Positions 42,919 to 51,174 of a DNA stretch of 64,000 nucleotides are shown here, piece after piece. Numbering within the stretch: position 1 is the first letter of the stretch; each line of letters opens with the position of its first letter. This DNA is from JAUYQR01 sp050632395 (lineage in GTDB: Bacteria; Pseudomonadota; Alphaproteobacteria; Rhodobacterales; Rhodobacteraceae), in NCBI RefSeq assembly GCF_050632395.1, contig NZ_CP192600.1:4038624-4102623 (forward strand), in the 5' to 3' direction. Position numbers and translations under genes: made by a program. The notes below the pieces were generated by a model that saw only the letters and a list, made by a program, of their open reading frames with translations, had not been told where the DNA came from and made no database searches.

Positions 42919-45012
42919 ATGAAATCCGATTATCGTCTGGGCATTGACGCCGGCGGCACCTTCACTGACTTCGTTCTGGCCGACAAGACCGGTCAAGTTC
43001 GGCTGTTCAAAGCCCTGTCTACCCCGCAGGACCCTACATTGGCCATCAGAAACGGCCTTCAGCTCATCTCTGAAGAACTGGGCGTTTCGGCTGAAACGGT
43101 GGTGTCGAACTGCGATCTTTGCATCAACGGCACGACGGTTGGGCTGAACGCTCTGATCACCCACAAGGGCGCAAAAACCGGGCTGATCTGCACGGCGGGC
43201 CACGAAGACAGCCTTGAGATTCGCCTTGGTCACAAGGAAGACGGCTACCGCTATGATCCGGAATACCCGCCCGCTACCATGCTGGTGCCGCGCTATCTGC
43301 GCCGGGGTATCCGCGAGCGGATCCTTTCGGATGGCTCAATCCGTCAGCCGTTGAACGAGGCCGACGTCCGCGCCGCTTGCGAGGTGTTCAAAGCCGAAGG
43401 TGTGGAAACCGTGGCAATCAGCTTTGTCTGGTCGGTGCTGCATCCCGACCACGAGGCCCGCGCCGGAGCCATCGTGCGCGAGATGATGCCGGGGGTGATC
43501 CTGACGCTCGGGTCCGAGCTATACCCGCAGGTCCGCGAATACACCCGCACCTCGACCGCGGTGGTGAACGCCTATCTCGCCCCGATCATGAAGCGCTACG
43601 TCGCTGCGGTGGACAGCTATTTCCGCAGCCTCGGGGCCAAACAGCCGGTGCGCTATTACCAGTCGAACGGCGGGCTTGCGATTGGACAGGCGATGACCGA
43701 TCGCTCCGTCTATGCCATCAACTCGGGGCCGGCGTCCGCCCCGGCGGCAGGGCAATATGTCTGCGAACCTTTCGGCTACAAGAACGTCATCACCGTCGAT
43801 ATGGGCGGCACGTCCTTTGACATCACGCTGACCAAGGACGGGTCGACCAACATCAACAAGAACATCGACTTCTTACGCTACCGCATCGGGGTGCCGATGA
43901 TTCAGGTGGAAACCCTGGGCGCGGGCGGCGGTTCGATCGGCTGGATCGACGAGATGGGTCTGATGCAGATGGGGCCGCAATCTGCCGGGTCCGATCCGGG
44001 GCCGGCCTGCTATGGCCAAGGCGGCAAACTCCCGACGGTGTCGGACGCCAATCTTGTGATGGGGTATCTGAACCCCGATGGTCTGGTCGGCGGGCGGCTT
44101 CCGTTGGCCTATCAAAAGGCCCATGACGCCATCAAGGCCAACCTCGCAGACCCCCTGAACATGAGCGTCGAACGCGCCGCCTATGGCATGTTCACCATCG
44201 TCAACGCCAACATGGTCAACGGCATCCGTCGCGTTACCGTGGAACGTGGCTATGACCCGCGCGACTTTGTGCTGGTGGGCGCAGGTGGGGCGACAGCGGC
44301 ACATATCACGGCGCTGGCCGACGCCATCGGCATTGATACCATCGTGTTGCCGAAACTGGCTTCGGGCTTGTGCGCTTTTGGTCAGATCATCTCGGACGTG
44401 AAGTACAACTACATGGCGACTGCACCTTTGCGGTTGGACAATGACGCGGCCTTTGCGCGGATCGACACCTTGTTCACTCAGATCGAGGCGCAAGGCGTGG
44501 CGCATCTGAAAAGCGATGGCTTCAAGGCCAAAGACATCATCACCAAGCGCAGCCTCGACATGCGCTATGTCGGTCAGGTCCATGAATGCACAGTGGAAAT
44601 TGGTAACTTCAAGGTTGACGCCAAGTCGATTTCCAAAATCAAGGACGCCTTCCACAAGCGGCACAAGGAACTCTACACCTATGCCGAACCGCAGTCGGTA
44701 GTCGAAGTGGTGAACATCGAAAGCACGGTTTACGGCGTCGTGGACAAGCCCGAGCGCATGTCCATCGGCAAGGGCACGACGGCGCAAAAGGCGGTGAAAG
44801 GCCACCGCGACGCAGTGTTCAGCGCCGATGGCAAACGGGTGAGGACGCCGATCTATGACGGCACCCCCCTGGGTGTCGGGGCCTCGATCAAGGGACCTGC
44901 GGTGATCGAGGAAGTCACCACGACCATCGTGCTCGAACCGGGCTGGACGGCGCGGCTGGATGCAAGCGGCTCCTACCTCATCACCCGCGACCGCAAGAAA
45001 GGGGCGACATGA
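42919..45012 (+). CDS. Hydantoinase A / oxoprolinase subunit (ATPase fold)
   Basis: A 697-aa HyuA-family protein of the ASKHA ATPase type: YRLGIDAGGTFTDFVLADKT (phosphate 1), INGTTVGLNALI, TVDMGGTSFDITLTK (phosphate 2) and FVLVGAGGATAAHITALA. It starts 11 bp after the HyuB stop and overlaps the LivG start by 4 bp. It uses ATP to activate a lactam, hydantoin or imide for hydrolysis with HyuB. The ring substrate cannot be set by sequence. Confidence 0.9.
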   Translation: MKSDYRLGIDAGGTFTDFVLADKTGQVRLFKALSTPQDPTLAIRNGLQLISEELGVSAETVVSNCDLCINGTTVGLNALITHKGAKTGLICTAGHEDSLEIRLGHKEDGYRYDPEYPPATMLVPRYLRRGIRERILSDGSIRQPLNEADVRAACEVFKAEGVETVAISFVWSVLHPDHEARAGAIVREMMPGVILTLGSELYPQVREYTRTSTAVVNAYLAPIMKRYVAAVDSYFRSLGAKQPVRYYQSNGGLAIGQAMTDRSVYAINSGPASAPAAGQYVCEPFGYKNVITVDMGGTSFDITLTKDGSTNINKNIDFLRYRIGVPMIQVETLGAGGGSIGWIDEMGLMQMGPQSAGSDPGPACYGQGGKLPTVSDANLVMGYLNPDGLVGGRLPLAYQKAHDAIKANLADPLNMSVERAAYGMFTIVNANMVNGIRRVTVERGYDPRDFVLVGAGGATAAHITALADAIGIDTIVLPKLASGLCAFGQIISDVKYNYMATAPLRLDNDAAFARIDTLFTQIEAQGVAHLKSDGFKAKDIITKRSLDMRYVGQVHECTVEIGNFKVDAKSISKIKDAFHKRHKELYTYAEPQSVVEVVNIESTVYGVVDKPERMSIGKGTTAQKAVKGHRDAVFSADGKRVRTPIYDGTPLGVGASIKGPAVIEEVTTTIVLEPGWTARLDASGSYLITRDRKKGAT

Positions 45013-45761
45013 GCGATCTGAGCGCTGACAAGATATCGGTTGCCTTCGCGGGGCTGCGCGCCCTGTCGGAGGTGGACCTGAAGGTAACTTCCGGCCAGAT
45101 CGTCGGGCTGATCGGCCCGAACGGGGCGGGGAAAACCACGCTTGTCAACGTGATGACCGGGTTTCAACCAGCAACCTCGGGCTCGGTCAGTCTGGACGGG
45201 CAAGACCTGTCCGGTCTCAAACCGCACGAGCTGCGGCGCCGGGGCGTCGCCCGTACCTTTCAGGGCGGACGGTTGTTCCGCGATCTGGCGGTGATCGACA
45301 ATCTTGAAGTGACGGGAGTAGGCCTTGGCCTTTCCCGCGCCGCCGCGATCGCCGAGGCCGAGGCGATGCTGGACTGGGTCGGCATCGCGCCCCTCGCTAA
45401 CCGGGTCGCCGGGGCGCTGCCCTATACTGACGAACGCAGGGTGGCGATCGGCCGCGCGCTGATGGGCAAGCCCGCTTTCGTGCTCTTGGACGAACCCGCC
45501 GCCGGGATGAGTGCGACCGAGGCGCAAGACTTGTCTGCCCTGATCCGCCGCATCGCAGGCGAGATGGGCTGCGGGGTCTTGCTGATCGAACACAATGTCG
45601 GCCTGGTGCTTGACCTGTGCCACCATGTCGTGGTGCTGGATAGCGGCGTTGTCATCGAAACCGGTGATCCCGCAACCATCCGCGCCTCCGAGCGGGTGCG
45701 CCATGCCTACATGGGCACTGCCGCCGATACCAACCTTCCGGTGCTTGAGGTGATGGAATGA
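45009..45761 (+). CDS. Liv-type ABC transporter ATPase, LivG-like
   Basis: A 250-aa ATPase: Walker A GPNGAGKTT, RTFQGGRLFRDLAVIDNL and Walker B FVLLDEPAAGMSATE. Instead of LSGGQ there is LPYTDERRVAIGRALM, usual for LivG. It overlaps HyuA by 4 bp and the next ATPase by 4 bp, so enzyme and importer are made together. Confidence 0.9.
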   Translation: MSDLSADKISVAFAGLRALSEVDLKVTSGQIVGLIGPNGAGKTTLVNVMTGFQPATSGSVSLDGQDLSGLKPHELRRRGVARTFQGGRLFRDLAVIDNLEVTGVGLGLSRAAAIAEAEAMLDWVGIAPLANRVAGALPYTDERRVAIGRALMGKPAFVLLDEPAAGMSATEAQDLSALIRRIAGEMGCGVLLIEHNVGLVLDLCHHVVVLDSGVVIETGDPATIRASERVRHAYMGTAADTNLPVLEVME

Positions 45762-46492
45762 GCCTTCTTGCGCTTTCCAACGTCTCGGTGCGCTACGGAC
45801 GATTGACAGCTGTGCGCCAGATGACCTTCAGCCTGGCCGAGGGTGAGATTCTGTTTATCACCGGGCCGAACGGGGCCGGGAAATCCTCGCTTTTGCGCGC
45901 CATTGCCGGGGTGACGCCGCCATCCGGTGGTCGCATCGACTTCGCTGACCACGACATTACCGGGCGCGTGCCCGAAGACATCGCGCGCCTTGGCCTGTCG
46001 ATGGTGCCTGAGGGGCGAGATGTGTTTGGTTCGCTTACCATCGAGGAAAACCTTATGGTCGGCACCGGCATGCACAGTGCGACTCGCGGCTGGAAGGCCC
46101 GTGCCGCGACCGAGCTGGAAGCGGTCTATGCCACGTTCCCCATCCTGAAAGACCGCCGCCATTCGCAGGCCGGTCTTCTGTCGGGCGGTCAGCAGCAGAT
46201 GCTGGTCATCGGGCGAGCGTTGATGACCAGCCCGCGTCTTGTGGCAATTGACGAACCTTCGCTTGGTCTGGCCCCGAACATCACCGATCAGGTCTATGAA
46301 CGGCTGATCGCACTTCAGGCGATGCGCAAGCTGACCCTTCTGATCGTCGAGCAGTCGTCGACCCGCGCCATGATGGTGGGCGGGCGGATGATGCTGATGC
46401 GCGGCGGCGAGATTGTGCTCGACGGCGACGCGCAGGCCCTTGGGCAGTCAGAGGCTATGCAAGCGGCCTATTTCGGATACGGAGAGCATTGA
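45758..46492 (+). CDS. Liv-type ABC transporter ATPase, LivF-like
   Basis: A 244-aa ATPase: Walker A GPNGAGKSS, MVPEGRDVFGSLTIEENL, signature LSGGQQQMLVIGRA, Walker B RLVAIDEPSLGLAPN. LivF features are clear. The stop overlaps the next start codon in TGATG. Confidence 0.9.
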   Translation: MSLLALSNVSVRYGRLTAVRQMTFSLAEGEILFITGPNGAGKSSLLRAIAGVTPPSGGRIDFADHDITGRVPEDIARLGLSMVPEGRDVFGSLTIEENLMVGTGMHSATRGWKARAATELEAVYATFPILKDRRHSQAGLLSGGQQQMLVIGRALMTSPRLVAIDEPSLGLAPNITDQVYERLIALQAMRKLTLLIVEQSSTRAMMVGGRMMLMRGGEIVLDGDAQALGQSEAMQAAYFGYGEH

Positions 46493-47406
46493 TGGGATCG
46501 TTGTTGCAGGTCTTGTTCGACGCGCTCTCGCTTGGTTCGCTTTATGCCCTTGGCGCCTTGGGTATCGCGCTGATCTTTGGCGTCATGCGGCTGGTGAACT
46601 TCGCCCATGGCGATGTGATCGCAGCCTGCGTATTTGCGCTGCTCTGGCCCTCGGTCGATGCTGTCGCCATCATCTTTGCGGGCAACCTGCCGTGGTATCT
46701 TCTGATCCCCTTCGTGCTGGCTATCGGGGCGACCCTTTCGATGGCCTCCGAGGTGGTGGTGTTCCGCCGCTTTCGACGTGCCAACCCCGCGACCATGATG
46801 ATCGCCTCTTTCGCGCTGGGCTTCGTCATCCGCTATTTCCTGCTGATGCTGTTCTCTAGCCGGCCGAAAAGCATTTCCCTGCTTCCATCACTCAGCCAAC
46901 CCGTTGAAATCCTTGGCGCGCGGATCCCCCTCTTGCAGTTGATTACCATCGCCGTGACCATTGCAGTGCTGTTAGGGCTCACCGCTTTTCTGCGCCGCAC
47001 CCGCTTTGGGCTGGAGATGCGGGCGGCGGCCGAAAACTTTGCCATGGCGCGGATGCTGGGGGTCCGTGCCAACCGGGTAATCATGGGGGCCTTTGCCCTC
47101 TCGGGCGCACTAGCTGCAGCCACAGCGCTGATCCTTGGGTCGCAGACCGGGACCGCCAACATCACGATGGGGGCGTCCGTGATGCTGATGGCCTTCATCG
47201 CCACCGTGATCGGCGGCATGGGCAGTCTGGCGGGGGCGGTTCTGGCCGGGTTTCTGCTCGGAGCGATTGCCACGGTCATGCAGGTGATCCTGCCGCCCGA
47301 TGCGCGCGCCTTCCGCGATGCCTTCGTCTATGGCGCGGTCATCCTGGTGCTGATCTTCCGCCCGCAGGGCTTGTTGTCGGCCCGCGGCACCAAGGAGCGC
47401 GTATGA
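46492..47406 (+). CDS. Liv-type ABC permease, LivH-like
   Basis: A 304-aa permease with about eight helices. The N-terminal segment ALGIALIFGVMRLVNFAHGD is the LivH hallmark. The coupling loop is RAAAENFAMARMLGVRANR. ATG 46492 is chosen over TTG 46489 because it forms TGATG with the previous stop. Confidence 0.9.
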   Translation: MGSLLQVLFDALSLGSLYALGALGIALIFGVMRLVNFAHGDVIAACVFALLWPSVDAVAIIFAGNLPWYLLIPFVLAIGATLSMASEVVVFRRFRRANPATMMIASFALGFVIRYFLLMLFSSRPKSISLLPSLSQPVEILGARIPLLQLITIAVTIAVLLGLTAFLRRTRFGLEMRAAAENFAMARMLGVRANRVIMGAFALSGALAAATALILGSQTGTANITMGASVMLMAFIATVIGGMGSLAGAVLAGFLLGAIATVMQVILPPDARAFRDAFVYGAVILVLIFRPQGLLSARGTKERV

Positions 47407-48458
47407 TGTCGGCCTCCGTTGCCCGTCGCACCTTCGTCACGCCAGTTCTGCTTGGGCTGCTCCTGATAGCCTTCGCGCTTGTTGCGGTGGCGGTGGGGTC
47501 CAAACCCTTCAACCAGACCATCATCGACATCTTTCTCAAGGTGATCTTCGTCGTGGGCCTCTGGGTCTTTGTCGGCAATTCGGGCGTGATCTCGTTTGGC
47601 CACATCGCTTTCGCCTGCCTTGGCGGCTATGTCGCGGCCTGGACCACGATCAAGCCGATGATGAAGGGCATGTCGATGCCCGGTTTGCCGGATTGGCTGA
47701 TGCAGATGGAAATCCCCTATTGGGGCTCGGCCATTGTCGCCGCCGGATGGGCAGCCCTTTGGGCGCTGATCTTCGGATCGGTGCTGATGCGGCTCTCGGG
47801 GATCGCCGCCTCGATCGCCACCTTTGCCATGCTGGCCATGGTGAACTCGATCTATTCGAACTGGGAAAGCGTCACCGCTGCCACTTCATCGGTCGTGGGC
47901 ATTCCGATCATCCGGTCGATCTGGCCCTATCTGATTGCTGCCCTGATATCGGTCTTAACGGCCTGGGCTTATGGCATTTCGCGCCACGGCCTTGCCCTGC
48001 GCGCCGCCCGCGACGAACCCACCGCCGCCGCCGCCAGTGGCATCGACATTCCCCGCGCACGCCTTATCGCCTTCGTGATCTCGGGGGCGATCATGGGGAT
48101 GGGGGGCGCGCTTTATTCGCACTCCATCGGCATCGTCACCCCCGACACCTATTACCTCGGGCTGACCTTCATCACCCTGTCGATGCTTGTGGTGGGAGGC
48201 ATGGGCAGCCTGTCGGGCGCGGTGCTGGGCGTGCTTATCCTGTCCACCCTGATCCAGACCCTGCGCTGGTTGGAAGCCGGGGTTCAGATCGGCGAGACCA
48301 CCTTTGCCCTGCCGGGGGGCGTGCAGGAAATCGCCCTCGGCGTCGTGATGATCCTGATCCTCATGTTCCGGCCCGCCGGAATCATGGGCAACAAAGACCT
48401 GAGCCTGCCCGGACGGGCAACTTTGGAAACCAGGGGCACGAAAAGCCCCCGAAACTGA
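47403..48458 (+). CDS. Liv-type ABC permease, LivM-like
   Basis: A 351-aa permease with nine to ten helices. LivM features include GNSGVISFGHIAFACLGGYVA near the N-terminus, the coupling loop LRAARDEPTAAAASGIDIPR, and the C-terminal GMGSLSGAVLGVLIL. It overlaps LivH by 4 bp (ATGA). Confidence 0.9.
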   Translation: MMSASVARRTFVTPVLLGLLLIAFALVAVAVGSKPFNQTIIDIFLKVIFVVGLWVFVGNSGVISFGHIAFACLGGYVAAWTTIKPMMKGMSMPGLPDWLMQMEIPYWGSAIVAAGWAALWALIFGSVLMRLSGIAASIATFAMLAMVNSIYSNWESVTAATSSVVGIPIIRSIWPYLIAALISVLTAWAYGISRHGLALRAARDEPTAAAASGIDIPRARLIAFVISGAIMGMGGALYSHSIGIVTPDTYYLGLTFITLSMLVVGGMGSLSGAVLGVLILSTLIQTLRWLEAGVQIGETTFALPGGVQEIALGVVMILILMFRPAGIMGNKDLSLPGRATLETRGTKSPRN

Positions 48459-48488
48459 CCAAGAAACTGTTCAACAAGGAGAGATGCC

Positions 48489-49667
48489 ATGAAAAGACTG
48501 ATGACCGTGCTGGCAGCCACCACCTGCCTGACCGCACCCGCGCTTGCCGATGACGAAAAGATCATCGTGGGCTTTGCCACCGCAGAGACCGGCTTCATGC
48601 AGGCCTATGACAAGCCCGCGCAAGATGCTGCCATGATCCGGATCGCCGAGATCAACGCGGCAGGCGGCCTTCTGGGCAAGCAGATCGAAGTGGTCAATGC
48701 CGACACCAAGACCGACCGCGCCGAAGGCGCAAAGGCGGGTCTGACCGTCATCGACGCCGGCGCCGACATGGTTGTCGTGTCTTGCGATTATGACTTCGGC
48801 TCGCCCGCAGCCCTTGCGGCCGAAAGCGCCGGCCTGCCATCGTTCTTCCTTTGCGCTGAATCGATCAAGGCGGGCATTCAGGGCGTTGGCCCGAACTCCT
48901 TCTCGGCCTCAGTTTTGGCGGCGGTTCAGGGTGCCACAATGGCCGAATGGTCCTACACCAAGAAAGAAGCCCGCACCTTCTATCGCCTGCTCGATACCTG
49001 GACCGAGTACAACAAGGGCATCTGCGACGGCTTTGACTACATGCTGCCGAAGCTGGCTGATGCCAAACTGGTGGGCGAGGACACCTTCCTGAACGAAGAC
49101 GCCTCGATCGCCGCCCAGATAACCCGCATCAAGGCCCTGCCCGAAGAGCCCGACGCGATCATGCTCTGCACGATGATGCCGGGCGCAGTCTCGGCTATCA
49201 AGCAGATCCGCGCCGCCGGGATCAACTCGATGATCCTGAACGGCTCGGGCGTGGACGGCTCCTATTGGCTTTCTGCTGTGCCGGACTTGTCTAACTTCTA
49301 CGTGCCGGTTCAGGGCTCGATCTATGGCGATGACCCGAATGCCGACGTGACCGCCTTCAACGCCAAGTACAAGGAAGTGACGGGCGGCGATCCCTCGACC
49401 CAGTATGTCTATCCCGGCTACGTGATGATCGACGTCTGGGCCAAGGCGGTGGAACGCGCAGGCACCACCGAAACCGCAGCCGTGGTGGCGGAACTTGAAA
49501 AGATGAACGCCGAGCCGACGCTGTTTGGCCCGCGCACCTTTACCAGCGAGTTGCACCACCAGAATCAGGCCCGCTATCTGATTGTGGAAACCAACGCTGG
49601 CAAGCCCGGCGTGGTCGATGAATGGACGATCTCTGCACCCATTCCGGTGGCCGACCTGATGAAGTAA
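48489..49667 (+). CDS. Liv-type periplasmic substrate-binding protein
   Basis: A 392-aa type I binding protein with signal peptide MKRLMTVLAATTCLTAPALA and a mature start near DDEKIIVGFATAETG. It contains INAAGGLLGKQIEVVNADTK, typical for Liv-like lipophilic amino-acid or amide binders. It ends the HyuAB-Liv operon and is followed by a strong hairpin. The hydantoinase pair upstream makes a lactam, hydantoin or imide ligand likely. Confidence 0.9.
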   Translation: MKRLMTVLAATTCLTAPALADDEKIIVGFATAETGFMQAYDKPAQDAAMIRIAEINAAGGLLGKQIEVVNADTKTDRAEGAKAGLTVIDAGADMVVVSCDYDFGSPAALAAESAGLPSFFLCAESIKAGIQGVGPNSFSASVLAAVQGATMAEWSYTKKEARTFYRLLDTWTEYNKGICDGFDYMLPKLADAKLVGEDTFLNEDASIAAQITRIKALPEEPDAIMLCTMMPGAVSAIKQIRAAGINSMILNGSGVDGSYWLSAVPDLSNFYVPVQGSIYGDDPNADVTAFNAKYKEVTGGDPSTQYVYPGYVMIDVWAKAVERAGTTETAAVVAELEKMNAEPTLFGPRTFTSELHHQNQARYLIVETNAGKPGVVDEWTISAPIPVADLMK

Positions 49668-49681
49668 GCGTCACCAGCTTG

Positions 49682-49712
49682 GCCGGCCCCGTGCATGCGG
49701 GGCCGGCTCCCT
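49682..49712 (+). terminator. Strong hairpin after the binding-protein gene
   Basis: GCCGGCCCC (49682-49690) and GGGGCCGGC (49699-49707) form a perfect 9-bp stem with loop GTGCATGC, followed by TCCCTTT. It is 14 bp after the binding-protein stop and 20 bp before the GNAT gene. It is probably a partial terminator or 3'-end stabiliser. Confidence 0.6.
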
Positions 49713-49726
49713 TTGCCGGAGAACCC

Positions 49727-50170
49727 ATGCCCGAAGTTTCCATCCGCCCCATGGCTGCGCATGACGAAGCCGACTGGCGCCGCCTCTGGACCGGCTATCT
49801 GGACTATTATGAAACTACGGTGCCCGAGGCGGTCTATGCCAGCACCTTCGCCCGGCTTCTGGGCAATGACCCCCAGGATTTCAACGGCTTGATCGCCCTT
49901 GTCGATGGCAAGGCAATGGGCCTGACCCACTTCCTTTTCCACCGCCATGGGTGGAAGATCGAGAACGTCTGTTACCTGCAAGACCTCTACGTCGCGCCCG
50001 AAGCACGCGGCGCCGGCGTAGGCCGCAAGCTGATCGAGGCGGTCTATGCTGCTGCCGACGCCAATGGCACACCTTCGGTCTATTGGCTGACGCAAGACTT
50101 CAACGAAGTCGGTCGCCGCCTTTACGACCGCATCGGCAAACAGACGCCCTTCATCCGCTATAACCGCTGA
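49727..50170 (+). CDS. GNAT-family N-acetyltransferase
   Basis: A 147-aa acetyltransferase. It begins MPEVSIRPMAAHDEADWRRLW, has the CoA-binding region YLQDLYVAPEARGAGVGRKLIEAV (R-x-x-G-x-G/A) and ends with NEVGRRLYDRIGKQTPFIRY. The start is preceded by GGAGA. It lies just after the hairpin behind the hydantoinase-transporter operon and could acetylate an amine or amino acid released by ring opening (inference). Stops abut those of the convergent cupin gene (1 bp apart). Confidence 0.88.
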   Translation: MPEVSIRPMAAHDEADWRRLWTGYLDYYETTVPEAVYASTFARLLGNDPQDFNGLIALVDGKAMGLTHFLFHRHGWKIENVCYLQDLYVAPEARGAGVGRKLIEAVYAAADANGTPSVYWLTQDFNEVGRRLYDRIGKQTPFIRYNR

Positions 50171-50836
50171 TCAGCCCCGCGCCTTGCGGTAGCTGTCCTT
50201 GACCGCGATCAGATCGCCGTCAAAGCCGAAAACATCGCAGCCCCGCACGTCGACCGGACTGCCATCCGGGCGGCGCCCGACAAAGCGCCAACTCGACAGG
50301 CCCTTGTCGCCCGCAACCACATGCATGCCATCGGTCCAGGCGGCCTCGGGGAAAGCGTCGAAAACCGCTGCGGTTGCCTGCCGCACGGCGTCGCGCCCGA
50401 TGTAGCGCTGACCTTCCACCTCGGGACCGGCCGAAGCGTGAAACGCGCAGTCCGCGGACATGCAGGCCATGACGCCCTCGACGTCGCGCGCATTGAACGC
50501 AGCCATCATCGCAATCATCGTCGCCTGACGGCGATGGCCCAGCGCGTCATCCACCACCTCCACCTCCAGAAACGCCAGCGGGGCGCTGTCAGAGCCATTG
50601 GTGACGTTATGCTCAACACCCGCACGCCGCGAATAAGGCACGCCTTGCGTCAGGCTGGCCGTGGCTTTCTGGCCGCCCGGCAGGTCAAGCACAAGTTGGC
50701 CGTCACACAAGGGCACGATCACATAGTCATGGCCATGCCGATGCCAGCCGGTCTCTGCCCCCGGGGCAAACTGCCACTCGGTGACGCGAAACCGGTCATC
50801 GTCGATGTGCACTACGGGATTTGCGGCTGCGCGCAT
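50171..50836 (-). CDS. Cupin - SnoaL/NTF2-like fusion protein
   Basis: A 221-aa protein with two folds. Residues about 1-98 form a cupin (WQFAPGAETGWHRHGHDYVIVPL, metal-binding His; then HNVTNGSD). Residues about 104-221 form a SnoaL/NTF2-like cone (MMAAFNARDVEGVMACMSADCAFHAS, YIGRDAVRQATAAVFDAFPEA). Each is common alone; the fusion is rarer. It could be a small isomerase, hydrolase or binding protein. No partner is nearby apart from the convergent GNAT gene. Confidence 0.82.
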   Translation of the reverse strand: MRAAANPVVHIDDDRFRVTEWQFAPGAETGWHRHGHDYVIVPLCDGQLVLDLPGGQKATASLTQGVPYSRRAGVEHNVTNGSDSAPLAFLEVEVVDDALGHRRQATMIAMMAAFNARDVEGVMACMSADCAFHASAGPEVEGQRYIGRDAVRQATAAVFDAFPEAAWTDGMHVVAGDKGLSSWRFVGRRPDGSPVDVRGCDVFGFDGDLIAVKDSYRKARG

Positions 50837-51174
50837 GGATGCCCCTCTTTCAGGTCTCGGGTGACAGCCTATTCCGGTGCTGCTTCAAGGGGAAGCATCT
50901 GAGTGGCCATCGGCTGCGCAAGAAGGGCTGCCAATCTCGATGGGCCAAAATATTTCTGCCAGTCGAACTTTGAGCGGCGAACTGTCGCCATCGTACTGTC
51001 ATGGACGAGCAATGCCGCACTGCCGTCAGACACCATTCCGCTCAAAGCAGCCACTCGCGCACTTTCTGAACCGTCTTTCAGCAAAGCAGTTCATGCCGGC
51101 AGGTAGATTGACCCATGTCATCGAACGATTTGCGTCGATGCACTAGAGTGCATTTGATTTTCCGAGGAATAGCA
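50837..51174. other. Intergenic region between cupin fusion and arsA
   Basis: A 71-codon leftward frame (50869-51084) ends in FDWQKYFGPSRLAALLAQPM but has no recognised family and no clear ribosome-binding site, so I do not call it a gene. The arsA start has GAGG about 9 bp upstream. I see no ArsR-type inverted repeat. Confidence 0.4.
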
